From positions 1 through 64,000 of the forward strand of contig SKCR01021379.1 of NCBI GenBank assembly GCA_019454045.1: 64,000 nucleotides of DNA, read 5' to 3'. Positions 1-11,138 of the stretch are shown here, one piece after another. The position numbers and the translations under genes are program-made. The notes under the pieces were generated by a model. It was not told the origin of the DNA. It was given only the letters and a program-made list of their open reading frames with translations, and did no database searches. Position 1 is the stretch's first letter. Each line of letters starts with the position of its first letter. Origin of the DNA: Zanthoxylum bungeanum. Its lineage: Eukaryota; Streptophyta; Magnoliopsida; Sapindales; Rutaceae.

Positions 1-580
1 CGTCAAAACTATGAATCTTGAGTCCAAAGATAGTAAGTATACTCGAACTAACAAATCTAATATGCTCGCGATGCATGACATGCTTATAACACTCCTACGT
101 AACGAATACAGTTACCTGAGACGTCCCAGAATGTAATCAACAGAGCTTGTGGCAAAAAAAAATTCCAAATTCGGCCAAAACATACGGAAACTTTAATTGC
201 CTCAAAACACATCTATAACTATCATGGTATGTGCCACATTCATAAAAAAAACCACTATATGCAAGTTATGGGCTCCGATTGCCCAAACACACAACAACAT
301 TAACCACGTTGGGCCACCTATCTAACCACCTCAAACCCGTGGATATAACCAACCCAAACTCTTCGTGGTTAATCCAACCAAATCCATACATATACCATGT
401 AACTAAAGCCAAAACGAAATGTATCAAAACCAAAACGAAATGTATGATTATCAACTTTATCATGCAAAATAAAGCCAAAACGAAATGTATCAAAACCCTA
501 ACATGAGGAAATGCCAAAAATAAAAGCTAGAATGAAGGTGAATAACCTTACTTGATCTTTCTAAAGCTTGCAAACCATGA
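1..580. other. AT-rich DNA without recognisable gene
   Basis: No coding frame here looks real. Short frames at 266-517 and 279-506 lie over a low-complexity stretch. At about 403-502 a motif of about 27 bp built on 'aaaacgaaatgtatcaaaacc' recurs three times. The right edge (581-585, gaatc) is the left target duplication of the solo LTR that follows. Confidence 0.6.
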
Positions 581-585
581 GAATC

Positions 586-2984
586 TGTTGGGACAGTTAT
601 GGAACCCATAGGGTCGGATCGGTGCCCCGCGCAGCGGAAATGGGTCTAACCCATGGATATCAAGTATGGGTGTAATTTTAAATTATTTGAAATATTATAT
701 TTCATTACGAGTGTATAGGAAAAAACCGGGACTGAATCGGAGTCTGGAAGCTCCCGAACGAGAGAAAATAAAATCAGCGTGCGTAGTGCATACTCGCGCA
801 CGCTATAGTGATGCGCGCACAGTACGCGCTACAGTGCGCGTGTCACTGTAGCACATATCAACCCCTTTCTTTCTTTCTTTCTTTCTTTCTTTTTTTAAAT
901 TTCATTTCTTTCTCTCATTTAGCTCACTTTCCAGTGAGCTGAATGGATTAGGGTATTTTACCCTAATCTATTCTGGTTCTCCCTAAACACCTCAAAAATA
1001 CCCAAAATTAATTTTTAACATCAACACATGCTATAGAATAAAAATCAAGTTTTTCAAAATATCAAATATTTATACAAAAACATAAATTTATTCTAAATAT
1101 GCATTTGCGTAAATTTTGAATACAATACATAAACCATTTTAGAATCCCAATTAGAAATGTCTCATGAACAATTATAGTTCACCTAAAGGTGGTCAAATGA
1201 ATCTAGAATGGTAACCATAACTCTAAGATTTAATCTAAAGTTCCAAACTCTTATTGTTCCATGTCCAACATGGACATTTTTGACCTAATTCATAAGCATG
1301 TTGTGTTTATACTTCTAAAGTATCCTAACACAGTTGATTAGCCTTATTTCAACATTAAGTTATGTGATCATGCATCTAATACACAAATGAACATAGCTTT
1401 GGAGAAGATCAAACATTACCTAGTAAGCTTGATGCAAGATCCAATCTACTTCTCCTTTGTTGAAATTGTTGGAGAACCTCCAAGGTGTGCAAGCTTGACT
1501 TCAAGATCCAATCTTGTTTCCAATGCTACCAAGCTTCACTTCAAGATCCAATCTTGATTTCTCCTAAATGAAATGATATAGAGACCTCACAAGCTTCTCT
1601 AAACACTTCTCTAACTTAGGCTAATCTCTCAAGAATTTGCTTATACTTGTACTTGTACTTGTAATTAAAACATTCCTAAAGCTTGCTATTTATAGAAAAA
1701 CTTAAGCAATTTTTAATTAATAAAAGTTGTAATCAACTTTTAAGTGGGCTTAATCCAATTTGTCCAAATATGTATAATTAGGTGTGACTAATCTTCATTG
1801 TCTCTCACTTTAATTTAATCCAATTAAACCAAGCCAATGATTAGGAAATGAATTAGTTAAATGTTTGCCACCTTGATTTAATACAATTAAATCAAGCCAA
1901 AACCACATAGTATTACATACTTACAATTGGTAATTATGATTTTACAATTAAGTCATTGTGTAATTATTGAATTAATCCAATTAGGTCAAAGTAAATAATC
2001 AACGTTATCCAATAACACTTGATTATCTTAGTTGATAATTATAATATCGAATATTATCTTTTATCAAAATTAATCGGCTACCAAGTGCTCAACGAGTACA
2101 CTTCATATTGGGACTCTCTAAGTTCAGACACGTTCGTCATATAAGCCTAGCTAATATGTATGTAATTCGTCCACCTCTGAATTCGCGAAGAATACGAACG
2201 ACCTTTCTGAACTATACAATTCGAGGTCATCACATATGTTTAACAATCCCTTCATCGTAGGCTATCCGAGTTGTGTTTAGGAAACATAGAATACACCGTC
2301 AAGTTTCCAAGACGCACATCTTATGTCGACATGTCCACGATTCTTTACCCCAAGTGATCAGCTTTGGCCAAAGTCTTTAAGAATCGTGACTTAACTCACA
2401 TGGATACCTAAACCCCTTATGGTACACATATAGGCCGACGGATCCTATCTTGCTTCTCACTTGATTACTGAGTACATCGGTCCACACCTAACGAACATCT
2501 AGAGGCCAGACCATGAAAGGTTTCCGAAATACATGGCATCAAAGTGTAGAGGATCTCACACAAAATCAATTTTATCCTATAGTCAAAGGATTACATATGC
2601 TACTCAAGTCGAGGAGATTCCTATTGATAGTGGTGTGTACTTCCAACTATTAGGAATCACATATGAGTCATTCAGTATTCACTTCAACGAAAACCCACAC
2701 GTCTATATGAGTTTCCAAAACTCATGGTACATCGGGTTTAACCATTGAAATATGAATTCGACTGTATTCCAAAACCAACGACTAGGAATATTTACTTTAA
2801 GAATAATTTACACCTAGTGTCAAGACTATTCTAAGGTCGATGTCATTTTTAGCATATCTATACATAAATCTAATATGCATAATGACAATACCATTATAAT
2901 GTATGAAATGAAAAATGTAGTTATTTTATTAATAAATAATAAAATGTACAAATTGAATTGACACTCCAAGCACCAACTCCATCA
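586..2984 (-). mobile_element. Solo LTR, 2.4 kb, family related to the LARD-like LTR at 54488
   Basis: The plus strand reads TGTTGGGACAG at the left and CTCCATCA at the right, so the LTR is TG...CA on either strand. It is flanked by the same 5-bp sequence GAATC at 581-585 and 2985-2989, which is a clean target-site duplication. No internal domain is present, so this is a solo LTR left by LTR-LTR recombination. The stretch around 2090-2130 (caacgagtacacttcata..gggactctctaag) matches 55993-56035 of the LARD-like LTR. The left end matches, inverted, the fragment at 11371-12902. The coding orientation is minus by analogy with the LARD-like element, whose primer site shows its direction. No genes lie inside; the 2533-2748 frame is spurious. 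Confidence 0.82.
776..895. repeat. GC-rich minisatellite-like block plus (TTCT)n microsatellite inside the solo LTR
   Basis: Bases 776-852 hold overlapping repeats of gcgcgcac / cactgtagcac, very CpG-rich against an AT-rich background. A TTCT microsatellite follows at 865-895. The related inverted LTR fragment has a different GC-rich repeat at the same relative place (12560-12665, gcgtcgcgacactc). This position therefore varies quickly between copies. Confidence 0.6.
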
Positions 2985-3086
2985 GAATCAACTTGATTTG
3001 AAGCTCCATCATGAGCTTAGAGTGAGAGATAGACGTGTGTGAGAGAGAGAAATGAGAGAAAATGATGAAAAAAGTCTAGAAATGCC

Positions 3087-3094
3087 TATTTATA
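3087..3094 (-). promoter_or_regulatory. TATA-like box on the minus strand
   Basis: The minus strand reads TATAAATA followed by GGC, a good plant TATA consensus. The purine-rich stretch at 3020-3060 lies downstream of it in that direction, and the CGTTCGAACG-rich duplicated block lies upstream. This would fit the U3 of an unidentified minus-strand LTR. No LTR ends were found, so the call is weak. Confidence 0.3.
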
Positions 3095-3196
3095 ATTGGC
3101 CAGAAATTCAGAACTTTATGTCTAAAAATTGATCTCGCGTTCGAATGCCCATCGAACGCTACATGAACACGAGAAGTCTAAGGACTTGCGTTCGAA

Positions 3197-4527
3197 TGAC
3201 CTGTTGAACACGACTCGAACGAGAACTCTCTGGAAACTTATGTTCGAACGGAATGGCGAAGCTCTACAAACGCGTGCACAGACATGCGTTCAAAGGCCCC
3301 AAAGAACGCATCACAGACACGAGAGCTAGTTGCGTTCGAACGCTGAGTCGAACGCTTCACAAAGGTGAACACGGACTTGCGTTCAAACGCCCCAAAGAAC
3401 ACATTACAGACACGAGAGTTGGTTGCGTTCGAACGTTATGTCGAACGCTTCTCAAACGCAAAAATGCTAGATCCAACTACAATAAAAAAATGGAATACGC
3501 AATGCTTCATAATTCCCATGAACTTAGACGTAGCCTCGTTCAACATGCATACATACTCCGTTAGTGATAAGCATCGCATACAAATGCTATATAAATATAG
3601 TGAACCTACAAAATATGTTGAACATGTCGACATTGACAAACACCTGGGGTGTTACCATCTTCCCCAACTTGGATTACCTTTTAAGTTTTCCATCTTCCCC
3701 AACTCGGATCATTTGTTTAGTTAACCAGTTTACATTTTATAGATATGTATGATGACCATCGAGGTAACTCTATATCAAACGGTCTAAGCATTCAAAGATT
3801 TCACTTTTAACAGTTGAATGTTTGTTTCTTTTTATCTATGTCGGAATTAACGACAGATATGTATGATGACCTGTTGAACACGACTCGAACGAGAACTCTC
3901 TGGAAACTTATGTTCGAACGGAATGGCGAAGCTCTACAAACGCATGCACAGACATACGTTCAAATGCCCCAAAGAACGCATCACAGACACGAGAGCTAGT
4001 TGCGTTCGAACGCTGAGTCGAACGCTTCACAAATGTGAACACGGACTTGCGTTCAAACGCCCCAAAGAACACATTACAGACACGGGAGTTGGTTGCGTTC
4101 GAACGTTATGTCGAACGCTTCTCAAACGCAAAAATGCTAGATCCAATTACAATAAAAAAATGGAATACGCAATGCTTCAGAATTCCCATGAACTTAGACG
4201 TAGCCTCGTTCAACATGCATACATACTCCGTTAGTGATAAGCATCGCATACAAATGCTATATAAATATAGTGAACCTACAAAATATGTTGAACATGTCGA
4301 CATTGACAAACACCTGGGGTGTTACCATCTTCCCCAACTTGGATTACCTTTTAAGTTTTCCATCTTCCCCAACCCGGATCATTTGTTTAGTTAACCAGTT
4401 TACATTTTATAGATATGTATGATGACCATCGAGGTAACTCTATATCAAACGGTCTAAGCATTCAAAGATTTCACTTTTAACAGTTGAATGTTTGTTTCTT
4501 TTTGTCTATGTCAGATTTAACGGCAGC
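3197..4527. repeat. Tandem duplication, 2 x 670 bp, with many CGTTCGAACG motifs
   Basis: Unit 1 runs 3197-3866 and unit 2 runs 3867 to about 4527. The period is 670 bp and the units are almost identical, with only a handful of substitutions by eye (for example tgcttcataattc / tgcttcagaattc). Each unit holds several TTCGAACG sites and paired half-sites in the form gttcgaacg...tcgaacg. The duplicated frames (3253/3923, 3365/4035) are by-products of the repeat and resemble no protein I know. The high similarity points to a recent duplication. Confidence 0.85.
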
Positions 4528-4659
4528 ACATCTACCATGACTTACGTTATGCTATCTCAACTTAACAACATGAGTCAGAAATATGTTATTGAGGTAAAAT
4601 TTTTGAGGATTTGAAACTCAAATAACCCTAGAGAAAATAAGCAAGGCATGAGCTATGAC

Positions 4660-5028
4660 TGTAGAGTCCAGCAGCCCTTCACTTTTCATGCAACATTCAT
4701 GCATGAAAGAAGATGAATCATGCAATCCAAAAATCATCATCATCAAAAACAGAAACCACCAAAGAAACTTTCGGTGCCAGCAAGTCTCCAAAGTCTAAGT
4801 TGGTGTGAAGCTGTCATTGAGTTGGCAAAAACGTGTGCTAGTTTTTGCCCTATAAATTGAAGCTTGAATCACTTGTAAATGCATCCCAGAGAGTTAGAAT
4901 TGCATAGAGAGAGTTGAGGTTTTGTTTAAGTTTCAAAGTGTAAACTTTTGTAATTCTATTCTTGAAGTAATAGATTTGAATTCGGTTTTTCCTCAAATAC
5001 TCTCTAGAGTGATCGGTGAATCACAACA
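4660..5028 (+). repeat. Copia-1 5' LTR (369 bp)
   Basis: It starts TGTAGAGTCC and ends TCACAACA, just before the primer site. Nearly the same sequence recurs at 9709-9963. A likely TATA box is ctataaattg near 4850. The 3' LTR carries the palindrome-like gtgtgcactgtagcacac where this copy has only gtgtgctag, so the two LTRs differ by a small indel as well as substitutions. Confidence 0.88.
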
Positions 5029-5030
5029 AG

Positions 5031-5042
5031 TGGTATCATGAG
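5031..5042 (+). other. Copia-1 primer-binding site (initiator tRNA-Met)
   Basis: The sequence tggtatcatgag lies 2 nt after the LTR end. It matches the plant tRNA-iMet complement TGGTATCAGAGC except for one extra base. Confidence 0.8.
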
Positions 5043-5284
5043 CTTCGGTTGTTCTTTGGGGTCGTAAAACCGAAAAACAGAGCTTCCGATCGGAAAACCG
5101 GTTCCGACGAAAGTCGTCAAAAATCAATTTTAGGGTACCACATCGAGATGAGCTTAGTGGTAATTTCCGGGGACCAAACGGAGGCCGGACGACGCCGCAC
5201 GCACCGGCGAGTGAGGAAGACTTTGGCCACGCGCTCTATGCGCCTCTGGAGGTTGAAGATGAGCCATGTCAGCTTCCAGTCAGC

Positions 5285-5445
5285 GCCCAGTCAGTAGACA
5301 CGTTATCCGCCACGACAGTGCCACGTCATCTACCACGTCAGCGCCACATGTCTGCCACGTTAGAGAACCGGTCTCACACTACCATGTCAGCACTGCCACG
5401 TCAGCAGCCACATCAGCACTGCCATGTCAGTAACCACGTCAATAG
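5285..5445. repeat. Degenerate CCACGTCA-rich repeat in the Copia-1 leader
   Basis: The leader (5043-5659) contains many loose copies of a 10-15-bp motif, (t/g)CCACGTCAgca, including CCACGTCA near 5331, 5396 and 5434 and relatives such as CCATGTCA. ACGT cores and CGTCA/TGACG half-sites are classical plant bZIP (TGA-factor) targets. That function is an inference; only the repetition is seen. Confidence 0.6.
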
Positions 5446-5659
5446 CCTGGTAAATTTCATTTAGCCCCCTGAAGTTTTGAAATTTATAATTTTGCCCCAG
5501 AACTTTTAGAAATTTACAAATCAGTCCCATGTCTCGGATTTAGACCAAAAAAGTGTCTATTCCACCATTTTCGACCGTTCCGGACGCAACAGTGACCTCG
5601 GATTTGTGAAATTCAGCCCCGATTTTAACCTATTTTTATTTTAAACTTTAAAACTTAAA

Positions 5660-6426
5660 ATGGAAATGGAAGATTCTCTTTCTGATGCAATGATTAAACT
5701 GGTTGCGACTAATTACTCCCTTTGGAGACCTGGATGATAGATTTCTTGCATTGCAAAGATTTATTTGATGTCATCGAGTTGAAGGGAGTAAAACCAGAGT
5801 CTGTTAAGGAGTATGACTGGAATAAACTCAACAACAGAACTTTGGGTCAGATTAGGCAGTGGATCGGTCACAGTGTCTTCCACCACGTAGCACATGACAC
5901 AGATGCTTATGAAATGTGGAGGAAATTGGAAGACATGTTCCAGGCCAAAACAGCTCAGAATAAGGCCTTAATCATGAGGCATTTGGTGAACCTGAAGCTA
6001 CGGAGTGGAACTTCCGTTGCAGAACACACCAACGAGATCCAAAGCCTGGTGAACCAGTTGTCTGCAGTAGACATGCATCTGGCAGACAAAGTTCAAGCCC
6101 TCTTGCTACTCAGTTCTCTTCCTGATAGCTGGGAGACTCTGGTGGTTACTCTCAGCAACTCAGCTCGAGGAGGCAAACTTATCATGCCTATGGTAAAGGA
6201 TGCCATGTCAAATGAAGAAACCAGAAGAAAAGACGTGGGCTCAGATCAAACAAAAGCCCTTGTCTCGAAGCAACGAGGAAGACAACAAGAGAAACATCAA
6301 GGTGGGAGGAGAGGCAGAAGCAAAAGCAGAGGCAAATCCAAGGACGGGAAAAAGACATACAAATGCTTCCACTATGGCATTGAAGGCCACTTGAAGAAAA
6401 ATTACCGGAAACTGCAACGAGAGTAG
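5660..6426 (+). pseudogene. Copia-1 gag (UBN2-type), frameshifted
   Basis: The ATG at 5660 opens a frame reading MEMEDSLSDAMIKLVATNYS, the usual Copia gag start before a conserved tryptophan. It shifts by one base near 5724-5730. From there frame 1 continues through the UBN2 helix-rich region (WRKLEDMFQAKTAQNK, TNEIQSLVNQL) to a basic tail. The CCHC zinc knuckle is broken: it reads CFHYGIEGHLKKNY, with two of the three cysteines changed to tyrosine, consistent with G-to-A changes. A TAG at 6424 ends the frame, after which the same frame continues into protease. In life Gag would form the virus-like particle and bind element RNA. Confidence 0.9.
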
Positions 6427-7749
6427 GGACAAGGTAATAACCAGCCGAAGAAGAATGACGCGGAGACACTAGTAGTTACTACGATAGATATAGCTATATG
6501 CTCCGGCCAAGAAGAAGCATGCCTTCACACCGCAACTCAGGATGTCGAGTGGGTGGTAGATACTGCAGCATCCTACCACGTCACTCCTCACAGGGATTTC
6601 TTCACAACATACAAAGCATGAGACTTTGGAGCAGTGAAGATAGGGAATACCAGTTCTTCTCAGATAGTGGGAATTGGTGAAATACAGTTGCGAAAAAATG
6701 CAGGGTATACAATAACCCTGAAAGAGGTCAGACATGTTCCATAACTTTGGCTCAACTTACTCTTGGGGGTAGCCCTTGACAAACAGGGCTATCCTAGCCA
6801 CTTCAGCAATGACACTTGGAGGATGATAAAAGGTGCCATGGTCATCGCCCGAGGACACATCTGTGGAACCTTATACAAGACTCATGTGAAGATTTATGCA
6901 GAAAGCCTAAATATAGTTGAACCAGATGCTTCTCAGAATCTATGGCACCAGAGACTCGGTCATATGAGTGAAAGAGGGTTGTCTACCTTGACAAAGAATG
7001 ATCTAATCTCTGTCTCCAAAAATGTTGCCCTGGATCCTTACAACCATTGTCTATTCGGTAAGCAACACAAAGTCTCTTTTAATTTCTCTTCTACAAGAAA
7101 ATCAGAGTTATTCAGTCTGGTTTACTCTGATGTATGTGGTCTTTTGGAGGTAAATTCACTAGTCGGTAATAAATATTTTCTGACTTTCATTGACGATGCT
7201 TCTCGGAAAGTATGAGTGTATTTTCTGAAATCAAATGATCAGGTCCTGGACTATTTCAAGCTGTTTCATGCCATGGTCGAGCGTGAAACAGGGAAGAAAC
7301 TGAAGTGCCTTCACACAGACAATGAAGGCAAATACACTTCCAGAGAGTTCGATGCCTACTGCGGAAGCCACAACATTCGACATGAGAGGAATGTTCCACG
7401 CACCCCACAACACAGTGGTGTCGCTGAAAGGATGAACCGCACCATTATGGAGAAAGTCAGAAGCATGATCAGCATGGCTAAGCTGCCAAAGCCATTATGG
7501 GGAGAAGCTGTTCGTTCCGTCTGCTACCTGATCAACAGATCAAATTCTGTACTGTTGAACTTCGAGATTCCAGAGAAAGTATAGTCTGGTAAGAATCCCT
7601 CATATTCTCACCTCAGAATATTCGGATGTTTAGCATTTGCACATGTATCCAATGAGCTCAGGCAGAAACTCGATGGAAGGACTACTCCATGCATCTTCAT
7701 AGGCTATGGAAACGAGGAATTTGAATACAGGCTATGGGACCCGAAGAAA
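6427..7749 (+). pseudogene. Copia-1 protease and integrase, with stops
   Basis: The frame is the same as gag. Protease is marked by WVVDTAASYHVTP at about 6550-6588, an aspartic protease core with DTA in place of the usual DSG. Stops fall at 6619, 6742, 7213 and 7582. Integrase follows. The zinc-binding HHCC region (LWHQRLGHMSERGL .. YNHCLFGKQH, about 6943-7065) has lost its first cysteine. The catalytic core has D in YSDVCG (about 7120), D in HTDNEGKY (about 7314) and E in VAERMNRTIMEK (about 7430). The stop at 7213 sits in an ASRKV*VYF context where relatives have tryptophan, so TGG to TGA is the likely change. Confidence 0.9.
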
Positions 7750-9675
7750 ATGAAGGTCATCAGAAGTAGGGATATAGTGTTTCTCGAAGACCAGACAATA
7801 AAAGACATTGAAAAGCCCAAGATGTCTTCTAAATCCAGTGCTAACAAAACTGATGCAAATCCAGACACAACCTCAGCACCAACACCAGTGGCCACAAATG
7901 ATGATGGGGTGCAAGAAATACTAGAAGCAGAATCGGATGAGGAAGGTGATGTTGAGCAGGGGGAGCTGCAGCCTGCTCCATCAGAGGCTTCGGGATCATC
8001 CATATATCCAGATAACAACAGTCAGCCAGAACCTCCATTACGAAGATCTGAGCGAGGCCGGATTCCATCAGCTAGATACTCAGGATCAGAATACATTCTG
8101 CTTACTGACGAGGGGGAGCCAGAAACCTTCAACGACACTGTATCTCATAAAGACAAAGACAAATGGCTGCACGTAATACAAGATGAGATGGAATCTCTGC
8201 AGAAAAACAACACTTATGAGATAATCAAGCTCCCACGTGGAATGAAGGCACTGAAGAACAAATGGGTGTTCAAGCTCAAGAAAGATGGTAGCGGAAAAGT
8301 GGTGAAACATAAAGCTCGGCTAGTGGTCAAAGGATTCCTACAGAAAAATGGAATTGACTTTGATGAGATATTTTCACCAGTGGTAAAAATGGCTTCAATC
8401 CGAGTTATCCTAGGATTGGTAGCCATATTGAACTTGGAGCTTGAACAGATGAATGTCAAAACATCATTTCTTCATGGTGATCTGAATGAAGAAATCTACA
8501 TGGAGCAGTCAGAAGGATTCAAGGTTTCAGGAAAAGAAAACCTTGTTTGCAAGCTGAAAAAGAGCTTGTACGGGCTCAAGCAAGCACCGAGGTAGGGGTA
8601 CAAGAAGTTCGACTCATTCATGGTGGGTCAAGGCTACAAAAGAACTGCATCAGATCAGTGTGTATACATTCAGATGTTTCCATATGGAAATTTCGTTGCT
8701 CTTCTACTGTATGTAGATGACATGTTGATTGTTGGATAAGAAGCAGCGAAGATCAGCCAGCTGAAGAAGAAACTCTCCAAGTCTTTTGACATGAAAGACT
8801 TAGGACCAGCTCAACAGATTTTGGGAATAGAGATTGTTCGTGACAAACAGAACAAGAAGTTATGGCTTTCACAGGAGAGGTATATCGAGCGGATAATCAG
8901 AAGGTTCGATATACAGAAAGCCAAACCAGTCAGCGTTTTGCTAGCGCACCATTTCAAACTGAGTAAGAGTTCGTGTCCCTCATCCAAGAAAGAGATATAA
9001 GAGATGTCATCGATACCATATTCTTCAGCTGTTGGAAGTCTGATGTATGCAATGGTATGTACCAGGCCATATATTGCACACGTAGTGGGTGTAGTGAGCC
9101 GGTTTCTCTCTAACCCTTGAAAGTAACACTGGGAGGCAGTCAAATGGATTCTCAGGTACCTTAAAGGTACAATGAAGTTTCTTCTGTGTTACGGGGGAAC
9201 TGATCCGATCTTGGAAGGCTATACAGATTCAGATATGGCAGGAGATCTTGATGGTAGGAAATCTACATCAGGATTCATTTACACTTTTGGAGGGGGAGCT
9301 GTGTCACGACAGTCAAGATTGCAGAGGTGTATTGCACTATCCATAACAGAAGCTGAGTACATCGCTATAGCTGAGGCAGGAAAAGAAATATTATGGCTAA
9401 AGCGTTTTCTCTAAGAGCTAGGGATCAAGCAAACAGAATACAAGATACATTGTGACAGTCAGAGTGCTCTAGACTTGAGCAAAAATTCAATGTATCATTC
9501 CCGGACGAAACATATTGATATTCGCTATCATTGGATACGCGAGGTGATGGATCAACAACTGCTGAGACTAGTGAAGATCCATACAGACGAGAATCCAGCC
9601 GACATGTTAACGAAAGTGGTTACTCGAGACAAGCTAGAGTTGTGCAGAGACATAGCCGGGATAGCTGTCAGATGA
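7750..9675 (+). pseudogene. Copia-1 reverse transcriptase and RNase H, with stops
   Basis: The acidic linker (7820-8060) is followed by the RT start (WLHVIQDEMESLQKNNTYE), the RLVVKGF block, the catalytic YVDDM at 8710-8724, and the SFDMKDLGPAQQILG thumb region. RNase H follows with YTDSDMAGD (about 9220), the TEAEYIA glutamate (about 9350) and CDSQSALDLS (about 9450), then the conserved RTKHIDIRYHWIRE end. The stop is at 9673-9675. In-frame stops lie at 8593, 8737, 8998, 9118, 9124 and 9412. Key catalytic residues survive, so decay has been mostly by nonsense changes. Confidence 0.92.
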
Positions 9676-9693
9676 TGATTATTTCAGATGCAG

Positions 9694-9708
9694 CTGGAGG
9701 GGGAGATT
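9694..9708 (+). other. Copia-1 polypurine tract
   Basis: ctggagggggagatt lies directly before the 3' LTR start TGTAGAG at 9709. It would prime plus-strand DNA synthesis. Confidence 0.8.
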
Positions 9709-9963
9709 TGTAGAGTCCAGCAACCCTTCACTTTTCATGCAACATTCATGCATGAAAGAAGATGAATCATGCAATCCAACAATCATCATCATCAAAAGCA
9801 GAAACCACCAAAGAAACTTTCGGTGCCAGCAAGTCTCCAAAGTCCAAGTTGGTGTGAAGCTGTCATTGAGTTGGCAAAAACGTGTGCACTGTAGCACACA
9901 TTTTTGCCCTATAAATTGAAGCTTGAATCACTTGTAAATGCATCCCAGAGAGTTAGAAATGCA
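9709..9963 (+). repeat. Copia-1 3' LTR, truncated
   Basis: It matches 4660-4910 of the 5' LTR closely, then diverges after gagagttagaaatgcat. The R-U5 part is missing, so the right end was deleted or replaced by the sequence of the next element. Confidence 0.85.
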
Positions 9964-11098
9964 TCCCATTTACATAGACACACTTGCAGGAAATACATAT
10001 GCCTTGTATCAAAATCCATTCATCATATGAAATGTTGTGAAAATCGGACCGGTCAGTTCGACCGGTCGAATCGAGAACCAGTCTTGTTAGTTCCATGAGT
10101 GTTGGCAATTTCCATAAAAAAATAAGTTCAATTGAGTTGTAATGAGTCTTGAAGATCTAGGAGCAATTGGACAAATATGTGGACAACATCAGATGAAAAT
10201 ATCAGGATTTTTATATGTGATGCATTCTTATTTGGGTTTGATCGCTCAGCGTTAGTAGATCGATTGATATTTCATTCGAAAAAAAGTATCAAGAGAGCGT
10301 AATTATCTTGAATATATTAACTATTTCTCGTTATTGCATTCAAATGGTTTTGCAGAACTACTTGTCATTGTCACAAGTTCTGTGGCGTTCGAACGACCGT
10401 GTGTTACTAAACTATTTCGGACGCGGTTTGAAGCCAGTTTGAGACATGAAAAACCCCACCTATAAAAGGAAAAACATAGCCACTTTACCCTGGGTTGGTT
10501 ATTTTGCAGGAAACACAATTCACATAGCCTAAACCTTATTTGTTTCATTCTTTCCAACAAATCACCTTGAAGACTTATTGATTCTTTTGTCTTCTATGTT
10601 TTGGTGATTTTATTCTTTGGTAACCATCAATATAATACACAATCATTCAGAGTTCTGTGGAGTTGATTGGAGGTCGGAGTTCCAACATCACGAGTTTGCA
10701 GATTAGATTCACTCAGAAACTCTAGAGGTTCTAAAGAAGGACGTTTAATGCGGCCTCGGGGAGTTCTTCGAGTTATTACAGTCTAGAGGTATTCAAGTCG
10801 GTAAAGTTGTCACCATAGGTCTTATACCATCACCGTAAGTTTTCTTTATTATAGTGGATTCGGGTGGTAGCCTATACCCGAAGTGGTTGTTATTCTTGAG
10901 AGTTTTCCACTTCGTCAACAAAATTTATTGGGTTGATTTTTTTACTGCTTTCATATATTACTGCTTTATATCTGTTTAGACATAGTGGTTCTTGTTGATT
11001 CAAACCATAGTTGCTCTAACTTTGACCTGCCTTAGGAAGAGTAGTTGATTGATAATTTCGCACGAGGTTAGAATCTTAGGTCATCTACGAACTTTCAA
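9964..11098 (+). repeat. Probable 5' LTR of a second Copia element (Copia-2), left end unclear
   Basis: There is no coding sequence. A good TATA box (ctataaaagg) lies at about 10460-10470, preceded by CGTTCGAACG at about 10386. The segment ends with a degenerate primer site at 11100 and a gag start at 11139, as expected for an LTR plus leader. A GC-rich stretch gaccggtc...gaccggtcgaatcg sits at 10036-10075. I could not find the left LTR end or a partner LTR, so the boundaries are approximate. Confidence 0.5.
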
Positions 11099-11099
11099 T

Positions 11100-11110
11100 T
11101 GCTATTAGAG
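11100..11110 (+). other. Degenerate tRNA-iMet primer-binding site of Copia-2
   Basis: tgctattagag differs from TGGTATCAGAG at two positions. It lies 29 bp before a gag start codon, the normal spacing for this type of element. Confidence 0.55.
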
Positions 11111-11138
11111 ACTGACCTCGTTCATTGACCCGTAAAGT

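Larger units (their letters stand above)
4660..9963 (+). mobile_element. Copia-1: Tnt1-like (Tork lineage) Ty1-copia element, 3' LTR truncated
   Basis: The order is complete: 5' LTR 4660-5028, primer site, leader, gag, protease, integrase, reverse transcriptase, RNase H, polypurine tract, and a 3' LTR that breaks off at about 9963. Domain order (integrase before reverse transcriptase) defines Ty1-copia. The pol sequence follows the Tnt1 pattern closely, with LDLVYSDVCG-like, YVDDM and RTKHIDIRYHWIRE-like blocks. The left flank ends atgac; no target duplication can be checked because the right end is missing. The element is dead: one frameshift and 11 in-frame stops. Confidence 0.93.

Noticed and set aside
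3130..4130. TTCGAA motifs as Pol III B boxes or heat-shock elements
   Set aside because: The last positions of the B-box consensus do not fit, and the spacing of TTC and GAA is wrong for a heat-shock element.
3253..4234. Duplicated 103-codon and 119-codon frames
   Set aside because: They are present only because the 670-bp unit is duplicated; they overlap in different frames and have no recognisable domain.
9904..10098. 64-codon frame after Copia-1
   Set aside because: It crosses the junction of the truncated LTR and unrelated sequence.
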